This document shows positions 21,871 through 32,949 of a stretch of 64,000 nt of DNA, in pieces. This DNA comes from Aspidapion aeneum. Its lineage: Eukaryota > Arthropoda > Insecta > Coleoptera > Brentidae. The stretch is from contig OY755046.1 in NCBI GenBank assembly GCA_963576565.1, positions 69,283,719 through 69,347,718 of the forward strand, written 5' to 3'. The notes beneath the pieces are model-generated. The model was not told where the DNA came from. It saw only the letters and a program-made list of their open reading frames with translations, and did no database searches. Each line of letters starts with the position of its first letter. Position 1 is the stretch's first letter. The translations under genes were made by a program, and so were the position numbers.

Positions 21871-22055
21871 CTATACTGTATTTTATAATATTTTGCCAAG
21901 TCGAGTTAAAAAAAACCTGGAAAGACAAAATAATTTAAAAAAAAGTTGATAACGACCGTGCATGTACTGCAAAATTACATAAGATCGTAAAATGTGTTAA
22001 TAAGGTAAAAAACATGAGATAACGATAAAGGATGTTGGCAATTTTGTCATTACTT
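21871..22055. other. 3' flank of amnionless
   Basis: AT-rich; no gene seen. The polyadenylation signal of the minus-strand gene lies at its right border. Confidence 0.3.
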
Positions 22056-22061
22056 ATTTAT
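22056..22061 (-). terminator. AATAAA polyadenylation signal of amnionless
   Basis: AATAAA on the minus strand, about 93 bases after the stop codon. It is the first canonical signal downstream. Confidence 0.5.
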
Positions 22062-22153
22062 TTTTTGCATTCTAAATAACTTATTACACTGCAATTCACT
22101 TAGCATAATAGATCTATAATAGCTGATACGTCCTACATATTATTATAGCCATT

Positions 22154-22255
22154 TTACAAATCTTTTAAAAGCGTGTCATCATTGACAGATTCTAAAGAAA
22201 GCTCCTTTCTATCAGAAAGTTCGATTTCTGAATATTCGCTTGTAGTTGGGGTTTC
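22154..22255 (-). CDS. amn: amnionless exon 10, C-terminus
   Basis: Acceptor TTTTTTTTAG. Encodes ETPTTSEYSEIELSDRKELS and ends LKDL with TAA at 22156-22154. YSEI fits a YxxPhi endocytosis signal. Confidence 0.72.
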   Translation of the reverse strand, partial: ETPTTSEYSEIELSDRKELSLESVNDDTLLKDL

Positions 22256-25200
22256 CTAAAAAAAACTATAATTTTACATTTATATATTTTTGAAGGGAAT
22301 GTAAGGTAATTCCGATCATGTTGGTAATTTCGACTATGTTCGTAATACCGACCATGTTGTTAATTCCGACCATGTTGGTAATTCCGACCATGTTGGTAAT
22401 TTCGTCACCCGATATATTCCAAATTATTGTGTGTGAAATTTTCTCTAAATACGTACCTACGCGAAAACGGGCACATTCTAGAAATTTTATTTTAAAAGTA
22501 CGTTATTGTCTTATACAAGTTATTACCAAATTTTTATTTGGGGCTATAGTATCCAAACTCTCAATACTGGTCGTTGGACTATTATTCCTCTCAGATTTAA
22601 AAGATTGGTATGTTTTATTTGACTTGTCCAAACTCAAAACGGACCCAGCAATTGATTGACCCTCAAAAATTCTCGCTTGATCCTCTAGATTGTTGTATTT
22701 TGCAAAAATATGCGTAGAAAGAGGTCTTGTGGATACTAGCCTAAAATTATTCAAAATCAAATCAAAATCGGTTTTCTGGTTTAAAACAAAAAAGCATTGT
22801 TAACTTAGTGGCGCACTTAGGAATATGTCTTGGAGGGGGGGGGGGGGGGGATTCGAGGCCTCATGATGTCGTATTTCATGCTATTTTTTGTGTTTATTCA
22901 TGAAATATGTGGAAAATATCTAAAAAAATCATAGCCTTGGAAGGCCCGGGCCCCGAGCCCTACCCCTCTCCCGTTAGGTACGCCCATGGTTAACTAACGT
23001 AAAACTGCGTCCACAACCACGGTCCGTAAATAAAAAAAAATTTGGTTAGTCTTTAATACATTTATAACAAACACGGAACAGGTATAAATACCACTTACAA
23101 AACGACAAGACCCAAAATGTACAAAATTTCCTGGCAAAAGACGAAATTACGCTATAAACACTGTTTGACTGCTGATTCCTAGGAAAACTGTGACGTAGGT
23201 TAGGTTAGGTTTGACTATGAGTGGTGCGACTGTCGCCCCTCCACTGCGACTCAAGTGGTCTATTGTGGCTCATACCAACTTAAATATCACCAATACCTAT
23301 CTCCTTTATGAAGCAGATCAGTTTATTTGGTGATATTTCCTCAACATCTTAAGGCTCTATCTGTCCAAGTCCGAATATTTTCGCCCTAGTTCTTTGTCTT
23401 GCTACGCAGTGGCAGATTAGATGAAGTGGCGTTTCCTCCTCAACACTACAGAACCTACACGCTGGTGTGTTGCTTACTCCCAGTCTGTGCATGTGTTTGT
23501 TGAGTCGGCATTGGCCTGTGTATAGCCCTGTAATTATTCTTAGGCTATTCCTGTTTAATTCCAGGAGTTGGTTCGTTCTGTGTTTGTCTGGCTTGCTGAG
23601 AAAGGTTTTGGAGTGTTGTTGTCTCGGGGTTGCCCGCCAGTTTTGAGTCCACTTTCTAACAACCCACTCTCCTATTTCTTTTGTAACTGTGGCCTTAGGT
23701 AAGCTGAATTTTACCAACCAGCGCGGATTCTGCTCCCGCCCTGGCTAGTGCGTCTGCTTTTTCAATTCCCTCAACTCCCGTGTGGCTTGGCACCCAGACA
23801 AGACTGATCTTGTTGGTTCTGCTGGCCTGTCTTAGGGTTTCAAGGCAATTCCAGACTAGTCTGGATTGAATTTTGTGTGAGCTTAATGCTTTTAGAGCTG
23901 ATAAGCTATCTGAGATGATTTTGATGCTTTTGTTTGAGAGGTCCCTGTGGGTAATCTCTCTACAGCATACTTCTATTGCATGTAGTTCTGCTTGGAATAT
24001 GGTTGCTAAGTTTCCGAGTCCCACAGATATTTCAGTCCGTGGTCCCGTCACACCTGCACCCACCCCATTTTTTGTTTTCGATCCGTCTGTATACCATACC
24101 AGGTCTCTCCCGCCATTTCTCCCTCGTTGGTATAAGAACCTTAAAAGGTACATCGAAGCTGTATTTGGGTAAAATGTAGTCTGTTGGCATGCTAAGTATT
24201 CGGTTATTCCGGAATACCTCAGCCAGGCCCGCAAAGTTACCCTTAGCTTGTCCAAGTTGCTCTTGGTTTAGGCTCTTGAACCTTGCCACTGCTGCCCTGG
24301 CCTCCTTCTCTACCCAAATGTGTAGGGGGGGAAGGTTTAGCATCACCTCCATTGCCTCCACAGGTGTCGATTTCATTGCTTATGCCATGCCTTGCACGCG
24401 TGCCAGTTTGTCCCTGGTTGTTTTTTGCTTAGTTTTTGCCCACCAAGCAATAGAGCCATATGTGATCATCGGTCTCACTACCATTAGGTATAGCCAGTAG
24501 GTTTGTTTTGGTTTTATACCCCATGACTTCCCACAAATTCTGGTACATGTCCACAAGGCCATTTTTGCCCTGCCGATTACCTTGTCCAGGTGGGTGTTCC
24601 AATTTAGTATCTGGTCCAGAATCAGTCCCAGGTATTTGGCATCCTTTTGAAAAGGAATGCGTATCACTTCGACGGTGGGTTCTGTTAGGTTCAGTTTCCG
24701 CCATCTTGTGAAGGGTACTATAGTGGGTTTTCTAGGGTTGATTGATAGTCTCTCCCTATTACACCATCCATTTATTAGGTTTAGCGCCCTTTGTAGCTCT
24801 GACGACGTCATGGCCGTCATGAGCCCGAGTTACCAGACAACCGGTTCACTTCAATCTTCACTTCCATACCAACCTTAGAGTAATAAAATATTTTTATTAC
24901 TCTAAAGGCCGCTTGACATGGTGCATGATGCCCTGCAAATAATTGCAAGCAAAACATTTCGCTCAAATTGTTGTCTGCAAAAAATCTTCTTTTTGTTTGA
25001 CATTGTGCATGGCCAAGCATGGATTCCCCAGAATCTATGTAAAAATTCCCCAGTTTGCATGCAAGTACAGTTTGCATGCAAAAAAAATGGCACCGGACCG
25101 ATAAAAATGGATTGCCTGCAACAATCAGCTGGATTTGTACTGCGCATGCACCTGGACAAAATTTCATGCCATTTGCCTGCAAATTTTATTGTCATGCACC

Positions 25201-28200
25201 ATGTCAAGCGGCCTTAAGATACCTACCTATTTCTTAAATTGATGAAAGACATTTCTCGTCCAGACCCATAGGCGTAGAATAAAATTGCAAACATCACAAT
25301 CACCCCTAACAATGTTCCAAAAATAAGAGACAGGGTAGAATTTAGGAGCAATCCAGGTTCGAAATATGGTCCTGATATAAATAGTTCTGGATTTTTTGAA
25401 GCTAAAAGTTTATCTAAAAACAAGAAAAATTAAAATAAAATGGGATATCCTAAAAATTAGAAAAATTACTTCAGAGGGATGGAGGGGAACTATAAAATAA
25501 TTAAGATTTCCTGAAGCAGTTAAGTATGTGGAAGTGGTGGGCAAAAATCTAATTGTAAGGGTTTTGAACACTTTTTTGGGCAGAGTTTTGCAAATTTTTA
25601 AATAATCTTTTTTGCACTTTTAAAAACAGACTTAAGTACACCGTGCATTTAAAACCACATTACGATAAGAGAATCGGTTCCAGACAAAATAATGTATCAA
25701 AAAATGACTAAAAATTAGGTAATCTAGGCACGTTTTTTGAGGGTTCAGGTTAATTTTTCTTATTAAGGATTTAAATGCGCCCTAGGGAATTCTTTTCTTT
25801 ACCAATTTTTGAAAGTTCTATGAAAAAATATTCAATAGTTTTCCTATAAAAGTGTTATTTCAAAACCCTTACACGCTCAATATATCACCAATTAACATAT
25901 TGAGACTCATACTATTTACACCCATAGGCGGATCTACAAGGGGGCCTGGGGGGGGGCAGACCAACAAGAAGCCATCGATTCTTACCATGATGCTTCTTAC
26001 TTTTTTCAGACCCGTGAAATTTCAAAAAACGAAAATATATCAAATTCTATCATCTTTACGCTGTCCTTCATATATACAATCCGAAAGTCGCCAATGGAGA
26101 ACATGAACTATTGTGAGAGTTACCGAAAATCCCTTCGCATCTTCGAGAAAAACGACTGTCCAGTCTCCCCCTGTCCCAACTCACCCCACCTCCCCTACAT
26201 ATTGAAATGTATATTTTTTGGTCTACCCGAACTCACCACATTTGCAAATAAGTAATAATTTAGCATTGTTTCGCCCCCCCCCCCCCCAGTGGCGTGGTGG
26301 TCCCGAGACAGTTTTGGGGGGGGGCGAGACCTCTTGAGGCTGTATTTTATAAATAATCCAAAAAAATCTTAGCTTCGGGAGGGGCCCGGGCCCCCCAGGC
26401 CCCCCATATATACGCCACTGCCCCCCTTTAACTTTTGGGCCTATATCCGCCACAAAATAAATCCGTTATTAGCTAGGTCTGAAAAAACTGCGAAAATATA
26501 GTAAGATATCTTTTTGTTTAGGGATCAATACTCTTTAACCATCTATGAAATTGAAGCAAAACAAAAGCAAATAATGAAAAATTCAAAAAGCGTGAAGTAA
26601 AATTCGAATAATAACCATTCATCAAAGAAATAGTAAGACCAATAAAAGAAGGCCTTTTTGACTTGTGCTTTATGACCACAACAAAAAACTTTACAGTTAA
26701 ACTTCTTACTGCGTGGTTTAATCGACTGTTACATAAAAATGCTTAGTAATGCCTGAATACCAAAAATATAGGGGAGAGTGGGGTGAGTTGGAACAGGGGG
26801 AGACTGTTCAGTCGTTTTTGTCGGAGATGCGAAGGGATTTTCGGTAACTCTCGCAATAGGAATCTGCTTCACAGCTTGCTAGCGAGGAAAGTTTATTAAT
26901 AGCCCCTTCTCTAGAAGATTGATTTTTCAAAAAAATGTTAAAAGTATCATGGACTGAAGGAAGAAAAAAATTTATATTTACCTTGTAATAAAAATTGATA
27001 AAAATCATGTATCTCATCCAGACTTTTCCCAGAAAATTCTTTTTCGGTAAAAACAATTTGAGTTTTTAATTCATCATCATTTACGACCAATCCTGTAAAG
27101 GTACTGGATTGGTAGTCTTGATTTTTCAAGTGTTTTTTTATTTCGTCCATTAGTTCTTTGCTACCTTCGTGTAATATTATGTGCCCTCCTAAAATTTTTG
27201 TTCGAAAAAAATATTTGTTTACAGTGGCGGATCCAGGAAGTCCGGGGGGGGGGGGGCAAAGCGGGAAAAACACAAAACATTTTACATTTTAGCGAAAATT
27301 TTTGAAAAATTTTGTATTTGATAAAAATTGGCGGCCTACCCAACTAACATTTATAGTAGCGGCTACATGTTCTAAAGGCTTTGCTACTTTCTTATAGTAG
27401 AAATGTGGTGATCCCAACCAAAATTTGTTACTTTTTAGTTCTAACTACTATTTAGTATCATGAAATAGTAGATGTTTCGTAAAAACGACCCTCTAAACTA
27501 CTTCATAGGATTGTTTCTTGATAGTCGATTCTGATAGTCTTCTCTACCACAATAGGACGTTGCTAAAGTTTTACTTTCTTTTTAGTCGTTATTTCGTAGT
27601 CGCCCTGACTTTTATATCCTACTTAATTACCACTAGAAAGTTAAGCTTCATTGGAGTCCCAAACAAGTGTATCCGACAAGTACATTATAACTTTAATTTT
27701 TACCACAAAAGTTTGTGTCATCATAGTAACATCTGATGTAACAATGTAGACAAAATAACTTTTTGGATCAACTTTAAAGCCGCAACTACTTTCAAGTAAC
27801 CTTTTCGACTATCAGAAAGAAAGAAAGAAAATTTAATATTTTTGTTGTCGTTTTATGAGCTCATATTAAAGAGCCATACTATTTTATAAACAAATTAGTT
27901 GAAGCTTACCAAAAATGCTCTTCTTAAGCACCATTTGTTGGAGTTAACTGTCGATTATGAAAACATAACCTCCAAAATCACAACACAAAAATTCCATCAG
28001 CTACCAGAAAACGGCTCAATTTTACGGGCGCACCGGTTTTTTGCAATATATATAATGCATGTTATACAAAAAACTTTGCGTCGCACTCGAATTTTGATCC
28101 TCTGCTCATAAATTCTCACACTTTTGGATAACATAGTTCATATTATAACCATAACCAAACAAAAAAACTAAGCGAGTCTGTTTACTGTTGTGTCCACCAT

Positions 28201-31200
28201 ATTGTGTAACAATTCTACCAAAAAGAAACGATTATATTATTTGCAACTACATCGCAACTTTTATGCCATTACGGAAAAAAACAGCCTCTACGACGTAGTA
28301 GATACCTGGCTACGACGTAGTAGTGTAGTTGTTACTACAGTGACTTTAAACACTTGGCCAAGTAGTTATAACCAGAAATTGGTTCCCCACTTAGGGAATT
28401 ATAACGTCGTTGTATGGTATACTGAGACGTAGCGGGAGTACGTTGCGGTTACTTTTAAGAAATTCTTTCTAGTTGGGGTTTCGTCGTTACAACTTTAATT
28501 GTTTGTTGGGTATGCATTGGTTATTTTTTTTTCTAGAACTAAAAATTATAAGTTTTATGTTAAGGGGGGGCGGACCCCTCTGCCCTTCCCCTGGATCCGC
28601 CACTGCTTGTTTATATTTTTTTATTAAACTTTAAATAATACAATTTTTACCTTCCTAGCCCGCGCAGCAATGGCTAGAGAAGGTGTTCTTTTCGACGAAT
28701 TTTTTTTTGAGAAAACGTTATAAATGTGTTATTTGGGTGTATTTTAACCTATTTTAGCAATATCGTCGCCACATCTTTTCGTATGTGTGCATGTCTGATT
28801 GTCTTTTTCTTTATAATAATAAATTGGTAAAAAAAAAATTTAAGTCACAAGCTTTTATAAAATGCACTAAAAATTAAAAAATAATTTTCTAAAATTCTAA
28901 TATTATCATAATAATAAAAGCGATGGCCGACTGATGGAAATTTTGACGATGTTAGCACGATAAGATATCCGTATCAATTAAATATCACTATTTGCAAGAA
29001 TCAATCTAGCAGAAAATGCAGAGGTACCAAACCCACCCAACCCGATCCAAGATACCCTAGAATTTGTCTGACATAGGTATGGCAATGGCATAACATTTTT
29101 GATGACCTGCTATGTTGAATATTCTTTAAGTGTTTAGATCACAAATTTAGATTAACTTATGCTTTGATTTGCGGCCATCGCTTTTATTATTATAATAATA
29201 TTAGCATGTTAGAAAATTATTTTTTAATTTTTAGTGCATTTTATAAAAGCTTGTGACTTAAAAAATTTTTTTACCAATTTATTTTCTACTTTTTAGTCTC
29301 AGCGATCTACTCTATTAAATGAAAATATTTGTTCAATAACAGAACAGAAGAGTTTATTCTAGATTATAATGAAATCGCTGATCGTGAGTTGTTTATACAC
29401 TCATTTTTGTATTGGGGGAAGGAGAGAATGGGGGTAGAGGTAGAAATATATTTTTGGGCTGTATTGCCATCGGACCTTTATGCATATACCAAATTTTATT
29501 TTTAAGTCGATTGAAGTGAACTGTGACAAAAACGCATTTTTTATGGAAGGGGGTGGGGGGTAGGGGTGGGAGGACATTTTTTCATTATTATTGTATTGTC
29601 ATCGGACCATTATATGTATACCAAATTTCATCCAAATCGGATAACGGGATGTGTGTCAGAAACAAATTTTTCTATGGAAGGGGGTGGGGGTAGGGGTGGG
29701 AGGATATTTTTTTCTTAATGTTGTATTGTCATGGGACCACTATGTGTGTACCAAATTTCATCCAAATCGGATAATGGGAAGTGTGTCAAAAACTCATTTT
29801 TCTATGAAAGGGGGTGGGGGTAGGGGTGGGAGGATATATTTTTTAAATGTTGTATTGTCATCGGACCACTATGTGAATACTAAATTTCATCCAAATCGGA
29901 TAATGGGAAGTGTGTCAAAAACTCATTTTTCTATGAAAGGGGGTGGGGGTAGGGGTGGGATGGTTTTTTTTTCTTATTGTTGTATTATCATCGGACCACT
30001 ATGTGTATACCAAATTTTATCGAAATCGGATAACGGGAAGTGTGTCAAAAACATATTTTTCTCTAGAAGGGGTAGGGGTAGGGGTGGGAGGATATTTTAT
30101 GTTGTATTGTCATGGGACCACTATGTGTGTACCAAATTTCATCCAAATCGGATAATGGGAAGTGTGTCAAAAACGATTCACAAGATTTGATAGATAGATA
30201 GTTTGATAGTTAGATAGTTAGATAGTTAGATAGTTAGATAGTTAGATAGTTAGATAGTTAGATAGTTAGATAGTTAGATAGTTAGATAGTTAGATAGTTA
30301 GATAGTTAGATAGTTAGATAGTTAGATAGTTAGATAGATAGTTAGATAGTTAGATAGTTAGATAGTTAGATAGTTAGATAGTTAGATAGTTAGATAGTTA
30401 GATAGTTAGATAGTTAGATAGTTAGATAGTTAGATAGTTAGATAGTTAGATAGTTAGATAGTTAGATAGATAGTTAGATAGTTAGATAGTTAGATAGTTA
30501 GATAGTTAGATAGTTAGATAGTTAGATAGTTAGATAGTTAGATAGTTAGATAGTTAGATAGTTAGACCTGATTACTCTAAGGCAGAGAACATATAACATC
30601 TGGTTAGACAGAACATCTGAAGCTAAATAAAAGCTTGTAATAAAAATAGAGTTGATACAATAAGTAAGTTGACTGCAGTGCCCCGCCAAGTTTGCGTTAA
30701 CTTGCTGTACCATCTTTTCTTGAAACATTTGAGCCCATATTTGACCTATCTAAAACCACATAGTAATTTTCGCGTACTTCGCTTTTTTTTAATCGCAAAA
30801 ATTTTACATGTTTGTGTAAAATGACAATAATATATCTTTTTGAATACCAAATAATCAAATTAATTTAATTTGTCAAACATGTTCCTTAGCGCATTAGTTG
30901 TCTGCGAAACAGAAAAAAAAATTCAAGCACTTTACTTTACTGGTAGGCTATGATCAGTATCAAAAAAAATATTTTTCGTTTCAGACTGCCCCATTTTCCC
31001 CTACTTACCACAAATCTTATATCCCCAGCAAAATCCCAAAGGTGATATTGGATTTTGACATTTAATAACATTGTTTTCCTTTGCTTTTTGACAGGATTTT
31101 CTTGTTGGCATAGAACATTGGAATTTTTTAGGGGCATAAAATTCAGAATCATAATAAGTGTCTTCTAAAAAAATGTTTATCTAATTAAACATTAAAGACA

Positions 31201-32906
31201 CATTATAGATAATAAGTGCTATCTAGACAAGAATATATAGAGAGAGAAATATGACCATATGACCGATAGAAAAAATGATTTTTCGACAAAACAAAAAATT
31301 TCGAAATATTAAAATGTAATATTTTCAAAAACGAAAGGCTTAAGACAGTGATGTTGTATCTCTCCAACTCATTTTAAAATATATATCGCAGTAACTCTAA
31401 AAAACTGGAAACGTAAAGTGCACGGCATGGGAATACATGTTAACGACCGATTTACCATATATACACTACAAATTGCTAACGACCAAGTAATTCTAGCTAA
31501 TGATAAAGAAGATATGAAGCTTATGATGAGAAAGTTAACGGAAGAATACCAAAAGTGCGGATTACCAGTGAACGTGGACAAGACACAGGACTTATGTATT
31601 GGGAACGAATCTAGTGAGTTACTAGAGAACTAGACAATGGACAAACAATATCTCCATGCAATAAGTATGTTTACCTGGGTGTTACATTGTCGCGTAACAG
31701 AAGAATACAAAACAAAAATGGAATGTGTCGAAATTGATGCAATAAGAAGATCAATCAAGATACCTAAAACAGATCACATAAGAAATGAGATCAGAAAAGA
31801 AAGAATGGGAATCGAGGGAAGCATAACGGGTGACATCACTAAAAGACAATTGATATGGTACGGCCATGTACAACGGATGAACGACGAAAGATTACCAAAG
31901 CAGGTTCTAGAATGGCAACTAATAGGACGCAGAAAAAGAGGGCGTCCTAAACTAGAACGGATCAATGAGTCAAAAAACCTGACAGAAGATGATTGTCAGG
32001 ATCGAAGGAGGTGGAGAATAGGCGTCGGACAACGTAGAAAAACGTCCTAAAAATTTTTTTTCAATATTTTATTAAACATTTTTTAAAAAACTTAAAAATA
32101 CAATTTTTCTTTCAAAAATATTTTAAAAAAAAATTTGTTGCGACATGCGAAAACTTGTTTCTTTTGTGCTAGATTACAGAAAAATAACTAACCAATTTCA
32201 ATTGAATTTCTGTGGCGGTAGTTTTCCAAAATTATTTTTTTGAAACATTTTTTAAAAAAACTTAAAAATATAATTTTTTGTTCAAAAATAATTTATTTCA
32301 AAAAAATTTGCATTTGAAAAAGTTTACTTTCGAAAAAAATTTGTGTGTGTGTGTGTATTAAGGTTTTATACCCTGGATCAAGCCAACTGGCCAGCATCTT
32401 AGAAAAAAAGTTATAAATGTTATAAGAAAACTTGATTTTCTAAGAGTTTATTTTCTGCTAGATTATAAAAATACTCTGCCAATATATGGGCCCCTAAGCT
32501 CACACTAGGTACTATAGTTATAGTGTACGTGTGAGCTAATATAACTAAAAACTGAAATATATTTTATTTAACTCCAGACTAAATTACCTTTTGTTTGATA
32601 CCACACAAGCCATGTTTTGACTTAAACTCAAATTTTTGAAATCTACCCTTAAAAAAAACAAAAAACTAAAATGTATTTTGTTAAACTCCGGACTCAATTA
32701 CCTTTCGTTTGATATCACACACGCCATATTTTCACATAAACTCTAATTTTTGAAATCTACCCCCACCCTTTTATTTGGTTTCTGTTCGCTGGATTTTGTT
32801 CATTTTTAAATGGGACCATCTCGACCCAAAACCCAGCCTAGGTACCAAATTTCATTAAAATCGGCCAAGCGGTTTTTGAGTTATGCGCGTTGGTCGTTAC
32901 AGACAT

Positions 32907-32949
<43 letters not shown>

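Noticed and set aside
24902..25237. Overlapping frames on both strands at 24817-25237
   Set aside because: They lie in a 309-bp MITE with palindromic TGCATGC words and have no family resemblance.
26808..27056. A continuation of amnionless exon 7 into an 82-codon frame
   Set aside because: The GTAAATATAA donor at exon 7 joins in phase to exon 8, and the extension is a dispersed repeat also found inverted at 26108.
27518..28432. Conserved 70-80-codon frames repeated in three places (also 50954-51896 and in 54579-55776)
   Set aside because: They are conserved only because the three CCCAAC copies are recent; they show no recognisable domain, and frames shift between copies.
29651..30190. A 179-codon open frame with repeated VVLSWDHYVCTKFHPNRI
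   Set aside because: It is the translation of the 125-bp minisatellite, whose period keeps frames open; there are no coding signals.
30187..30566. Regular short repeats that could suggest a CRISPR array
   Set aside because: Simple (GATAGTTA)n with no unique spacers, in a eukaryotic intron.
30567..30584. A fourth micro-element suggested by ATTACTCTAAGG
   Set aside because: No left arm or 8-bp duplication is present.
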